A stretch of DNA of 8,462 nt from Arenimonas sp. (GCA_003497545.1 DNNT01000259.1:1678-10139); one strand, 5' to 3'. Positions 1 to 6,647 are shown, counted from the first letter of the stretch. Numbers and translations are program-made. Notes: generated from the sequence alone by a model not told the origin.

Positions 1-1
1 C

Positions 2-2101
2 AACGAGCCGGTACTCGACCTGGCGGTGATGGAGACGCCGGTCCTCACCACCCTCGACGACATCCTCAGCGGCCGCGCCCAGCCTGGCTTCACGCCCGTG
101 CTGACCCCGGGCTTCCCGTTCACGGCCCGCGACGGCCACGTGCTCTGGGTCCGCATCCGCACCGAACTGCCCGCCGATGGCCGCCAGTGGCGCCTGGGCG
201 TGGTGCGCGTGCCGCTCGACCAGCTGCGCCTGCGCCTGCATCCGCCCGGTGACGTGGTGGCGCGCGACGGCTTCTTCCGCCGCACCAGCGAACGCGCGCC
301 CTGGCCGGCCACCTTCGAATTGCCCCTGCCCGAGGGCACCTCCGGTCCCACCGAGCTCTACCTCGAGCTCGAAGGCCAGGTGATGGGCGGCCTGCACGTG
401 CGCCTGCGCGACGCCGCGGCGGCGAGCGCCGAAAACGACAGCGCGCGCTTCTGGTTCCGGGTGACCTACCTGCTGTTCCTGCTGGTGGCGGTGCTGTCGC
501 TGGTGCGCCACGCCGAGGACGCCCGCGCCGGCGCGCTGTCGGTGGGCGGCGCGGCCTTCTGCGCCTGGCTGGCTTGCCTGGGCATCAACGGCCACCTGTA
601 TTCGCTGCCGGAAGTGGCGCTGCTGTCGGGCCTGGGCGCGATCGTGCCGCAGGCGCTGTTCCTGCTCGGCGCCGGCCCCGTGGTGCTGGCCACGCGCCAT
701 TACAGCGGCCTGGCCAAGTCGGCGCCGCAGCTGGTGGGCTGGATGCGTGGCCTGGGCTGGGTGCTGGTGGCCGGCGCGCTGTTCGCGCTCACGCTGCCGG
801 CGGCGACGGCCACCACGCTGCAGTGGGTCGCCTGGTTCAGCTACCCGGTGGCCCTGGTGGCCTGCCTGTTCATGCTGGTGCTCGATTCGCGCAGCACGCG
901 CTGGGCGCCGCTGCTGACCCTGCTGGCCATGGGCGGCGCGGTGCTGGTGCGCGTGCTGGCCGACCACCAGGTGCTGGCGGCGAACTGGTGGACGCTGCAC
1001 GGCTGGCAGCTGCTGCTGGCGGTGCTGATGGCGCAGTACCTGGCCTTGCCCTGGGTCCGCGCCCGCCTGCAGCGCTGGGCGATCCAGCGCCGTGCGACGC
1101 CGCCCGAGCCCAGCACCGAGGAAAAGATCAGCGCCGCGCGCGAGAAGCTCATCAAGAGCCTCCAGCACGGCCTCGAACACGCCGACGACGACGACGTGTC
1201 CTGGATCGCCTATCGGCGCCTGCTCGACGGCCTGAAGGCGGTGCTGCCGCAGGATTCGTCCGCCGTGGTGGGCGAACATGCCGATGGCGAGGAGCTGCTG
1301 CAGGTCGAACCCAAGTCGGCCGAACCGCGCTACCGCGACCTGCTGCGCGACCGCACCACGCTGCTGCGCAACCTGAGCAAGCTCAAGGCGCCGCAGCAGG
1401 TGGGCATGGATTTCGACGGTCCCGAGGGCCCGCTGGAGAAGGTGCAGCTGGCGGTAATCCCGCTGCCCATCCCCAAGCCCGGCTGGGGCGCGCTGCTGGT
1501 GGAACGCCCCGACGGCGTGACCTACAGCGATTCCGAGCTGGCGCTGTGCGCCGAATTCGCCGCCGTGGCCGTGGTGGCCGGCGAGGAAGCCTCGGGCACG
1601 GTCAGCGCCCAGCGCCAGGCAGAAACCGACCCGGGCACCGGCGTGTTCCGAGAGGAGCCGCTGCGCGAGCGCCTGCGGCAGATGATGGACATCGCCCGCC
1701 TGAAGCAGTCGCCGTTCTGCCTGCTTTACGTGGTGGTGGACCAGCTGCCCTCGCTGCGCGAAGCCGGCGGCGAAGTGGCGGCGGTGGCCGCGATGCGGCC
1801 GGTGGCCACCATGCTGCGCGAGGAAATGAGCCACGGCGACCTGATCGGCCGCAGCGGCCCCGAGGGCTTCATGGTGCTGGCCCCGGGGAAGAAGCTGCTG
1901 CAGGCGCGCGAATACGCCGACCGCCTGCGCGAGGCCGTTTCGCACATGGTGGTGGACCCGCGCATCGCGCCGATGCTGTCGATCAGCGTCGGCATCGCCC
2001 AGGCCGGCCCGGACGAGCGCGACGTGCCGGGCCTGGTCGCACGCGCCGCCAACGCCGCGCGGGTGGCGTCCAAGAACGGCGGCAACCAGATCTTCAGCTG
2101 A
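2..2101 (+). CDS. 7TMR-DISM membrane sensor with GAF-like region and degenerate GGDEF domain, 5' end cut by window
   Basis: Inner-membrane signalling protein. The frame is open to the window edge. The first in-frame starts are GTG 26 and ATG 29, but no signal peptide follows either although the first domain should be extracytoplasmic, so the true start probably lies upstream. Numbering from GTG 26: residues about 5-130 resemble a 7TMR-DISM extracellular sensory domain. About 142-345 hold seven hydrophobic segments. About 365-525 look GAF-like. About 534-691 follow the GGDEF fold: DPGTG at the domain start, SISVGIA and a KNGGN-like end. The catalytic signature is degenerate: the GG(D/E)EF position reads GPEGF (611-615), and the usual DxD metal motif reads VVVD (569-572). 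Diguanylate cyclase activity is therefore unlikely; it may act as a GTP/c-di-GMP-binding or purely structural signalling output. The glutathione S-transferase gene starts 9 bp downstream, suggesting co-transcription. Domain calls rest on recognised patterns, not a search. Confidence 0.85.
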   Translation, partial: NEPVLDLAVMETPVLTTLDDILSGRAQPGFTPVLTPGFPFTARDGHVLWVRIRTELPADGRQWRLGVVRVPLDQLRLRLHPPGDVVARDGFFRRTSERAPWPATFELPLPEGTSGPTELYLELEGQVMGGLHVRLRDAAAASAENDSARFWFRVTYLLFLLVAVLSLVRHAEDARAGALSVGGAAFCAWLACLGINGHLYSLPEVALLSGLGAIVPQALFLLGAGPVVLATRHYSGLAKSAPQLVGWMRGLGWVLVAGALFALTLPAATATTLQWVAWFSYPVALVACLFMLVLDSRSTRWAPLLTLLAMGGAVLVRVLADHQVLAANWWTLHGWQLLLAVLMAQYLALPWVRARLQRWAIQRRATPPEPSTEEKISAAREKLIKSLQHGLEHADDDDVSWIAYRRLLDGLKAVLPQDSSAVVGEHADGEELLQVEPKSAEPRYRDLLRDRTTLLRNLSKLKAPQQVGMDFDGPEGPLEKVQLAVIPLPIPKPGWGALLVERPDGVTYSDSELALCAEFAAVAVVAGEEASGTVSAQRQAETDPGTGVFREEPLRERLRQMMDIARLKQSPFCLLYVVVDQLPSLREAGGEVAAVAAMRPVATMLREEMSHGDLIGRSGPEGFMVLAPGKKLLQAREYADRLREAVSHMVVDPRIAPMLSISVGIAQAGPDERDVPGLVARAANAARVASKNGGNQIFS

Positions 2102-2110
2102 GAAGGACAC

Positions 2111-2761
2111 ATGGCAACCACGCTGGTCATCGGCAACAAGAACTATTCCTCCTGGTCGCTGCGGCCCTGGCTGGTGTTGCGCCAGGCGGGCATTCCCTTC
2201 GAGGAGGTGCGCATTCCGCTATACCGGCCCGGGGCGGAAGCGGAACTGGCGAAGTGGTCGCCTTCGGGCAAGGTGCCGGCGTTGCATGATGGCAACATCC
2301 GGGTGTGGGATTCGCTGGCGATCTGCGAATACGCCAACGAGCGCTGGCTCGACGGCCGCGGCTGGCCGGTAGACCCGGCCCGGCGCGCGCTGGCGCGCTG
2401 CGCTTCGGCGGAAATGCATTCGGGCTACGGCGCGCTGCGTGGCCAGTTGCCCATGAACGTGCGCCGCGAGCCGCGCGAACGCCACTGGGACGAAGCCGCC
2501 CAGCGCGACATCGATCGCGTGCAGTCGCTGTGGCGCGAACTGCGCGGCGCCGCGGCCGGGCAGGGCGACTACCTGTTCGGCGACTTCGGCATCGCCGACG
2601 CCATGTTCGCGCCGGTGTGCGTGCGCTTCCGCGGTTACGGCGTGCCCATGGACGCCACGGTGCAGGCCTACGTCGACGCCATCTACGCGTTGCCGGCCAT
2701 GCGCGAGTGGGTGGCCGCCGCGCTGGCCGAAACCGAGCGCGTCGGCGCCGACGAGGCCTGA
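2111..2761 (+). CDS. Glutathione S-transferase family protein
   Basis: Cytosolic GST-fold enzyme of 216 residues, a normal length; its substrate cannot be told from sequence. The N-terminal thioredoxin-like domain spans about residues 3-78. It has the catalytic-serine region [10 protein letters not shown] (11-20), the cis-proline loop KVPAL (54-58, Pro56) and the glutathione-binding DSLAI (67-71, equivalent to the usual ESxAI). The helical C-terminal domain (about 90-205) contains [16 protein letters not shown] (101-116), typical of this bacterial GST subgroup, and the buried N-cap motif GIAD (160-163). The start is well supported: AGAAGGA lies just before ATG 2111, overlapping the preceding stop. 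apt begins 4 bp after the stop, so the gene sits in a tight three-gene unit. Glutathione conjugation or peroxidase-type activity is possible, but any link to the peroxide genes further right is inference. Confidence 0.9.
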   Translation: MATTLVIGNKNYSSWSLRPWLVLRQAGIPFEEVRIPLYRPGAEAELAKWSPSGKVPALHDGNIRVWDSLAICEYANERWLDGRGWPVDPARRALARCASAEMHSGYGALRGQLPMNVRREPRERHWDEAAQRDIDRVQSLWRELRGAAAGQGDYLFGDFGIADAMFAPVCVRFRGYGVPMDATVQAYVDAIYALPAMREWVAAALAETERVGADEA

Positions 2762-2765
2762 GCGC

Positions 2766-3281
2766 ATGGACTTCGCGCGCCTGATCCGCGACATCCCCGA
2801 CTTCCCCAAACCCGGCATACGCTTCAAGGACTTCAGCCCGCTGCTGGCCAATGGCGCCGCCTTCGCCTCGGCGGTGGCGGCCATGGCTGCGCCCTGGCGC
2901 GAGGCCGGGCTGCAGGCCGCGGCCGGCATCGAAGCGCGCGGCTTCATCCTGGGCGCCGCGGTGGCGCGTGAACTGGGCATCGGCTTCGTGCCGCTGCGCA
3001 AGCCGGGCAAGCTCCCGGGCGCCGTGCGCGAAGTGAGCTATGCGCTTGAATACGGCCAGGATCGCCTGCAGGCGCAATCCGACGTCGTGCCCGGCGGCGC
3101 GCGCGTGCTGATCGTGGACGACGTGCTGGCCACCGGCGGCACCCTGGCCGCGGCCGCCGAACTGGTGGAGGGCCTGGGCGCCACGCTGGCCGGCGCCGCG
3201 GTGCTGCTGGAGCTCACCGCGCTCGAGGGGCGCGCGCGCTGGCGGCGGGAATCGCCGCTGCTGGCGACGCTGCGCTACTGA
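2766..3281 (+). CDS. apt: Adenine phosphoribosyltransferase
   Basis: Converts adenine and PRPP to AMP and pyrophosphate (purine salvage, cytosol). The protein has 171 residues, close to the usual 170-185. Recognisable elements in order: [17 protein letters not shown] (11-27), the typical Apt N-terminal adenine-recognition region; IEARGF (55-60); the catalytic flexible loop LRKPGKLPG (77-85); EYGQDRL (95-101); and the PRPP-binding motif [13 protein letters not shown] (114-126) with the two acidic residues and the TGGT phosphate loop. The ribosome binding site is a modest GAGG at 2753-2756, inside the end of the GST gene, 9 bp before the ATG. The 4-bp gap suggests translational coupling. No terminator follows: the stop TGA ends one base before the stop codon of the convergent gene. 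Identification is firm. Confidence 0.96.
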   Translation: MDFARLIRDIPDFPKPGIRFKDFSPLLANGAAFASAVAAMAAPWREAGLQAAAGIEARGFILGAAVARELGIGFVPLRKPGKLPGAVREVSYALEYGQDRLQAQSDVVPGGARVLIVDDVLATGGTLAAAAELVEGLGATLAGAAVLLELTALEGRARWRRESPLLATLRY

Positions 3282-3282
3282 T

Positions 3283-3933
3283 TCACTCGGCGGCCAGCTC
3301 GCACACGTAGATCAGCTCGCAGGCGCCGTCGCCGGTATCGTTGCGGCTGAGCGAACTGCGCCAGACGCTGCCGTCCTCGCCCTGCACTTCCACCAGCCAG
3401 CCGCGCAGGCGCACGAGCTGGTCAGGTTCGACCCGCGACAGCGCCGAAGCCACCGCGCTGTTGGCCGGCACCAGGTGCATGTTGGCGCTGGAGCGGGCGA
3501 TTTCCTGCTCCGGCAGCGGCGGGCCGTCGCCGCCCCAGCGGTAGCGGTACCAGCGGCCCGACTGCCAGATGTCGAGGCGCGAATAGTGCGCCGGGTCGGC
3601 CATGCGGCCCCAGCCCAGCGCCAGGTCGGTGGGCGCGAGTTCGGCGCCGCGGTCGAATCGGTAGTCCTCGCGGCCCAGCACGCGCCCCTGCAGGCTGAAG
3701 CCGGCCAGCGGGCGCACGCGGTAGGCGCCGAGCCGGAATTCACCCACGCCTTCGGGCACCGGGCCCTGCAGCGGCTCTTCGGTTTCGGACGCGGGCAGGG
3801 GGCCGGGCAGGCGGCAGTCGAACGCGGCCTGCCCGGCCGAAGCCAGGGGCGCTTCGACGTTCGGGTGCCGGCCCGCCGCCCAGAGCAGGGCGGCCAGGGC
3901 GCCGGCGATCAGCAGCCAGGTCCAGCGGTTCAT
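3283..3933 (-). CDS. Membrane-anchored protein of unknown function, probably periplasmic
   Basis: I do not recognise a named family. The 216-residue product starts with a hydrophobic segment (residues 5-20, after MNRW), without an obvious cleavage or lipobox motif, so it is probably a signal anchor with the rest in the periplasm. The soluble part looks like a conserved domain rather than random coding. It contains LAPTDLALGWGRMAD, SRLDIWQSGRWYRYRW, SANMHLVPAN, and a C-terminal block with SSLSRNDTGDGACELIYVCEL. The aromatic-rich motif, the asparagine/histidine motif and the C-terminal cysteines could be binding or structural sites; this is inference. It follows the DUF3501 gene by 50 bp on the same strand and may be the last gene of that operon. 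ATG 3933 has no strong Shine-Dalgarno sequence before it. Codon use and GC match the neighbours. The tail is convergent with apt, one base apart. Confidence 0.8.
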   Translation of the reverse strand: MNRWTWLLIAGALAALLWAAGRHPNVEAPLASAGQAAFDCRLPGPLPASETEEPLQGPVPEGVGEFRLGAYRVRPLAGFSLQGRVLGREDYRFDRGAELAPTDLALGWGRMADPAHYSRLDIWQSGRWYRYRWGGDGPPLPEQEIARSSANMHLVPANSAVASALSRVEPDQLVRLRGWLVEVQGEDGSVWRSSLSRNDTGDGACELIYVCELAAE

Positions 3934-3983
3934 GCCAAGAGCCTAGCCGGCGGCCGGCGCGGCGAACAGGTCCGGCAGCGGGC

Positions 3984-4565
3984 TCAGGCGAAATCGGCGA
4001 GCAGGGACAGGCGGGTGGTCTCGGGCACGGCCCGTTCCAGCGGCAGCCGCGCGTCGTCGATGCCGAAGGCCAGGGCGGCGCCGGCGCGCAGGGCCATGAT
4101 CGCCGCCGGCGCGAATTCGAAGCGCAGGAAATGCACCGCCGCCGACTTGCCGGCCTCGCTGCGCTCGAGGTCTTCGTCGGCGATCGCCGGCACGCGGCCC
4201 TGGCCCTGCACCTGCGCAAAGACCCGATGCTCGATGCCGCCCAGGCGCGCCAGTTCGCGCTTGCGTTCGTCCGGGTCGGGGAATTCGATCAGCATCGTCG
4301 CCTTGAGGTTGGCGCCGTCGGGCACCAGCGGGTTGTAGGCGTCGAGTTCGTCCTGGATGGCACCGGCCTCGAAGATGCGCTCGATGCGCAGCATTTCCTG
4401 CACCTGGTACTGCACCGTCAGCCGGTCTTCGAACAGCAGGTTGATGTTGTCGCCCAGCGGCACGCGCCGCGCCTGCTTGTGCGAAATCACCCGGGCGCGG
4501 AAGCCCTCGCGGGCCTCGGCGTAGGCCTCGAGCGTGAACAGGTCGGCGCGCGTGAGCTTTTCCAT
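3984..4565 (-). CDS. DUF3501 family protein (rubrerythrin-associated)
   Basis: The 193-residue soluble protein matches what I recall of the DUF3501 family. It has [15 protein letters not shown] (1-15), the basic [10 protein letters not shown] stretch (29-38), [18 protein letters not shown] (43-60), [12 protein letters not shown] (73-84) and the conserved IADEDLER...AVHFLRFE region (128-150). The function is not established. In many proteobacteria the gene sits beside a rubrerythrin and a GlpC/heterodisulfide-reductase-like Fe-S protein, suggesting a redox or electron-delivery role; here only the rubrerythrin is present, 118 bp upstream. The start at 4565 is chosen because MEKL is the usual N terminus and AGGA precedes it by 8 bp. 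The frame stays open upstream, with a second ATG at 4661 (226 residues), but the added arginine-rich sequence has no family match that I know. Confidence 0.88.
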   Translation of the reverse strand: MEKLTRADLFTLEAYAEAREGFRARVISHKQARRVPLGDNINLLFEDRLTVQYQVQEMLRIERIFEAGAIQDELDAYNPLVPDGANLKATMLIEFPDPDERKRELARLGGIEHRVFAQVQGQGRVPAIADEDLERSEAGKSAAVHFLRFEFAPAAIMALRAGAALAFGIDDARLPLERAVPETTRLSLLADFA

Positions 4566-4683
4566 CCTGCGGGTCCTGCTTGAATCGTCGGAGTGCACCA
4601 GCGCCAGGTGGCGGCGGGCGCGCAGTGCGTCGCGCCGGGCCGGGAAGGTGTCGTCGCGCATCGCCGGCGGGCCGGGCCGCGGC

Positions 4684-5103
4684 TCAGGCCGCCAGCTCGT
4701 CCAGGGCTTTCTGGAAGCGGTTGGCGTGCGAGCGTTCGGCCTTGGCCAGGGTTTCGAACCAGTCGGCGATTTCGTCGAAGCCCTCGTCGCGCGCGGCCTT
4801 GGCCATGCCCGGGTAGAGGTCGGCGTATTCGTGCGTCTCGCCGGCGATGGCCGAGCGCAGGTTGCTGGCGGTGTCGCCGATGGGCAGGCCGGTGGCGGGG
4901 TCGCCGCAGGCCTCGAGGTATTCGAGGTGGCCCAGGGCGTGGCCGGTTTCGCCCTCGGCGGTGGAGCGGAACACCGCGGCGATGTCGGCCAGGCCCTCGA
5001 CGTCGGCCTTCTGCGCGAAATACAGGTAGCGGCGGTTGGCCTGCGCTTCGCTGGCAAAGGCGGCCTTGAGGTTGGCTTCGGTGCGGGAGCCTTTCAGATC
5101 CAT
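4684..5103 (-). CDS. Rubrerythrin, short form lacking the rubredoxin domain
   Basis: A 139-residue di-iron ferritin-like protein of the erythrin class. Rubrerythrins reduce hydrogen peroxide at a di-iron site, usually taking electrons through a rubredoxin. The expected ligands are visible: Glu19 ([10 protein letters not shown]), Glu52 and His55 (EGETGH, an ExxH motif), Glu89 and Glu92 (GETHEY), and Glu123 and His126 (AERSH, a second ExxH). The full set for a peroxide-reducing site is thus present. The C-terminal rubredoxin domain with its two CxxC pairs is absent, since the protein ends at the last helix (DELAA), so an external electron donor is needed. The start is supported by GAGGAAG placed 8 bp before the ATG. 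The gene begins 37 bp after the rnk stop and precedes DUF3501, so it probably belongs to the rnk-initiated unit. Peroxide defence is consistent with oxyR upstream. Confidence 0.93.
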   Translation of the reverse strand: MDLKGSRTEANLKAAFASEAQANRRYLYFAQKADVEGLADIAAVFRSTAEGETGHALGHLEYLEACGDPATGLPIGDTASNLRSAIAGETHEYADLYPGMAKAARDEGFDEIADWFETLAKAERSHANRFQKALDELAA

Positions 5104-5140
5104 GGCGATGTCTTCCTCGTGTGGCGCGGGCCCCGCCAGC

Positions 5141-5554
5141 TTAGCGCTGCGGGTGGCCCGCGGCCTCGGGCTGGTAGCTGATGCCGGTGACGCGCACGCG
5201 CAGCGCGCGGCCGCCCGGCGCGGTCCAGTCGATGGACTGGCCGACCGACAGGCCCAGCAGGGCGCTGCCGACCGGGGCGAGCACCGACACCTTGTGCTGC
5301 AGCACGTCGGCGTCGTGTGGATAGACCAGGGTGATGCGGTGGGTCTCGCCGCTCAGCTCGTCCACGCAGGTGACGGTGGAGTTCATGGTGACCACGTCGG
5401 CCGGCATGTCGGCGGGTTCGACCACGCTGGCGCGCTCGAGCTCGGCGGCCAGGGCCTCGGCGGCCGGCAGGTGGCGCAGGGCCGGGGAGTCGAGCAGGGC
5501 CTCGAGACGGGCGAGGTCGCGGCTGGACACGGTGATCGGCGGCGGCAGGGACAC
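5141..5554 (-). CDS. rnk: Regulator of nucleoside diphosphate kinase (GreA/GreB-fold)
   Basis: A 137-residue protein, about the length of E. coli Rnk (136). Rnk has a short N-terminal coiled-coil and a GreA/GreB C-terminal (FKBP-like) domain, binds RNA polymerase near the secondary channel and affects nucleoside diphosphate kinase levels. Here residues about 10-45 form the short helical region, and about 53-130 the C-terminal domain with DVVTMNSTV (53-61), LVYPHDAD (76-83), SVLAPVGSALLGLSVGQSI (90-108) and the ending YQPEAAG (127-133), almost as in E. coli. The start is a GTG at 5554: GGAG lies 6 bp before it and the next residues SLPP fit the family. A longer ATG reading from 5611 would pass through the upstream terminator-like hairpin and is unlikely. 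Rnk is not usually linked to oxyR and rubrerythrin in the genomes I recall. Confidence 0.93.
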   Translation of the reverse strand: MSLPPPITVSSRDLARLEALLDSPALRHLPAAEALAAELERASVVEPADMPADVVTMNSTVTCVDELSGETHRITLVYPHDADVLQHKVSVLAPVGSALLGLSVGQSIDWTAPGGRALRVRVTGISYQPEAAGHPQR

Positions 5555-5560
5555 GGCAGG

Positions 5561-5564
5561 CTCC
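5561..5564 (-). promoter_or_regulatory. rnk: rnk ribosome binding site that fixes a GTG start
   Basis: On the minus strand the sequence reads TTTTTTGGAG, then six bases, then GTG. The GGAG decides for the GTG start at 5554. It directly touches the T-run of the terminator-like hairpin upstream. Confidence 0.7.
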
Positions 5565-5602
5565 AAAAAAGTGAAAGGGCGGCACGCTTGGCACGGCCGC
5601 CC
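5565..5602 (-). terminator. Rho-independent-type terminator after oxyR / in the rnk leader
   Basis: Read on the minus strand, GGGCGGC (5596-5602) pairs perfectly with GCCGCCC (5577-5583) across a 12-nt loop. It is followed by TTTCACTTTTTT, six of these Ts at 5565-5570. This fits an intrinsic terminator for oxyR transcripts. Because the last T touches the rnk Shine-Dalgarno sequence, the hairpin may also act as an attenuator in the rnk mRNA leader. Stem and T-run are directly visible; function is inferred. Confidence 0.65.
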
Positions 5603-5612
5603 GGGGGTCAAC

Positions 5613-5630
5613 TGGTTGTCGGGCCAACCA
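5613..5630. repeat. Small inverted repeat between oxyR and rnk
   Basis: TGGTTG (5613-5618) and CAACCA (5625-5630) form perfect 6-bp arms around a 6-bp spacer. The repeat lies between the candidate rnk promoter and the terminator-like hairpin, overlapping the -10 box. It could be a protein-binding site or a second leader hairpin. Short arms make chance possible. Confidence 0.4.
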
Positions 5631-5655
5631 TAGCCCGCCGGGGTCGGGGCTTCAA
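5627..5655 (-). promoter_or_regulatory. rnk: Candidate sigma-70-type promoter for rnk overlapping the oxyR stop codon
   Basis: On the minus strand TTGAAG (5650-5655) lies 17 bp before TATGGT (5627-5632), each matching four of six consensus bases. The TGA within the -35 box is the oxyR stop codon. A transcript from here would carry the whole hairpin leader of rnk. This is pattern-based only; in GC-rich genomes such matches are rarer than in AT-rich DNA but still not proof. Confidence 0.35.
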
Positions 5656-6611
5656 GCCTTGGCGCGGGCCTTCGGGGCCTTGGCCGCGGGCGCGGCGGCG
5701 GGGGCTTCGGGCAGGGCCAGCAGGTCAGGCGGCAGATCGCGCAGTTCGGCGGCCAGGTCGTGCAGGAAGGCGGCCATGGCCGAACTCTTGCGCCAGACCA
5801 GGGCCAGGCGCCGGCTCGGTGGCGGGTTCCGGAAGGGCAGCAGGCGAAGGTTCGCCGAAGGCGGCACCGGCGGCTTCACCGCGAGCACCGGCAGCAGGGT
5901 GACGCCGACGCCGGCGGCGACCATCTGGCGCAGGGTTTCCAGGCTGGTGGCGCGGAAACCTTCCTTCTCGCCGGCGCCGGCCAGGCCGCAGACTTCCAGG
6001 GCCTGGTCGCGCAGGCAGTGGCCTTCCTCGAGCAGCAGCAGGTGCTGGTCGCCCAGGTCGGCCAGGGTCAGGTTGCGGGTGCCCGAGAGCGGGTGGCCTT
6101 CGGGCACGGCCAGCAGGAAGGGTTCCTCGAACAGGAACTCGCTGTCGGCCCAGTCCTCGTGCAGCGGCAGCGCCAGCACGGCGGCGTCGAGCTTGCCGTC
6201 GCGCAGCATGTGCAGGATGGTTTCGGTCTTCTCCTCGACCAGCAGCAGCTCCAGCCGCGGGAAACGCCGGCGGATGCGCGGCACCACGTGCGGCAGCAGG
6301 TAGGGGCCCAGGGTGGGGAACAGGCCCAGGCGCACGCTGCCGGCCTCGGGGTCGGCGGTGCGGCGGGCGGTTTCGCGCATCTGCTCCACCTCGGCCAGCA
6401 CGCGGCGGGCGCGCAGGGCGATGTCCTGGCCGGCCGGCGTGAGCATCACGTGCCGGGGCGCGCGCTCCACCAGCGACACGCCCAGCTCTTCCTCGAGCTT
6501 GCGGATCTGGGTGGACAGCGTCGGCTGGCTGACGTGGCAGGCCTCGGCCGCCCGGCCGAAGTGCCGCAGGTCGGCCAGGGCCACCAGGTAACGCAGGTCG
6601 CGGAGGTTCAT
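5652..6611 (-). CDS. oxyR: Hydrogen peroxide-sensing LysR-type regulator OxyR
   Basis: Transcription factor that forms an intramolecular disulfide on peroxide exposure and then activates peroxide-defence genes. The 319-residue protein starts exactly like E. coli OxyR (MNLRDLRYLVALADLRHFGRAA). The winged helix-turn-helix lies at about 1-60, with CHVSQPTLSTQIRKLEEELG (25-44). The effector domain (about 90-295) carries the redox pair in GHCLRDQALEVC: Cys199 and Cys208, the same numbers as in E. coli. FRATSLETLRQMVAAGVGVTLLP (219-241) is also typical. A Pro/Ala/Lys-rich tail (about 301-319, ending KAPKARAKA) extends past the usual end. It is divergent from ahpC across 165 bp. No clear Shine-Dalgarno sequence precedes the ATG, and a candidate promoter would start the mRNA at or next to the start codon. 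Two visible half-site-like elements over that promoter suggest autoregulation. Confidence 0.97.
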   Translation of the reverse strand: MNLRDLRYLVALADLRHFGRAAEACHVSQPTLSTQIRKLEEELGVSLVERAPRHVMLTPAGQDIALRARRVLAEVEQMRETARRTADPEAGSVRLGLFPTLGPYLLPHVVPRIRRRFPRLELLLVEEKTETILHMLRDGKLDAAVLALPLHEDWADSEFLFEEPFLLAVPEGHPLSGTRNLTLADLGDQHLLLLEEGHCLRDQALEVCGLAGAGEKEGFRATSLETLRQMVAAGVGVTLLPVLAVKPPVPPSANLRLLPFRNPPPSRRLALVWRKSSAMAAFLHDLAAELRDLPPDLLALPEAPAAAPAAKAPKARAKA

Positions 6612-6617
6612 GGTGAT

Positions 6618-6627
6618 GGCTATAGCC
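6618..6627. repeat. 10-bp perfect palindrome at the oxyR start
   Basis: GGCTATAGCC is self-complementary and lies six bases before the oxyR start codon. It contains the candidate oxyR -10 box. It could be a repressor contact point (CTAT and ATAG are OxyR half-site words) or simply promoter sequence. Confidence 0.5.
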
Positions 6628-6647
6628 TATGGAATAGTCGAAAGCAA
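6619..6647 (-). promoter_or_regulatory. oxyR: Candidate oxyR promoter giving a near-leaderless mRNA
   Basis: On the minus strand TTGCTT (6642-6647) is 17 bp from TATAGC (6619-6624). The -10 box ends seven bases before the oxyR ATG (6611), so transcription would begin at about the A of the start codon. This fits the lack of a ribosome binding site there. The words ATAG (6634-6637) and CAAT (6645-6648), with the OxyR-type 7-bp spacing, lie over the promoter. The boxes match consensus only in part, so confidence is limited. Confidence 0.35.

Noticed and set aside
574..2289. Long + strand open frame overlapping the sensor gene
   Set aside because: Its translation is an alanine/arginine/glycine-rich string without domains, a normal shadow of GC-rich coding DNA; the overlapping frame has clear domains.
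2127..3077. Long minus-strand open frames antisense to the GST and apt genes
   Set aside because: Low-complexity arginine/proline-rich translation with no domains, opposite two firmly identified genes.
4566..4661. Longer DUF3501 reading from ATG 4661 (226 residues)
   Set aside because: The family N terminus is MEKLTRADL, a ribosome binding site precedes 4565, and the extra arginine-rich part looks like untranslated GC-rich DNA in an open frame.
4662..4683. Possible hairpin just after the rubrerythrin stop (CCGG-CGGG-CCGG)
   Set aside because: Arms of four bases and no T-run; expected by chance in such GC-rich sequence.
5555..5611. Longer rnk reading from ATG 5611
   Set aside because: It would translate the hairpin and T-run; the GTG at 5554 has GGAG at 6 bp and gives the family length.
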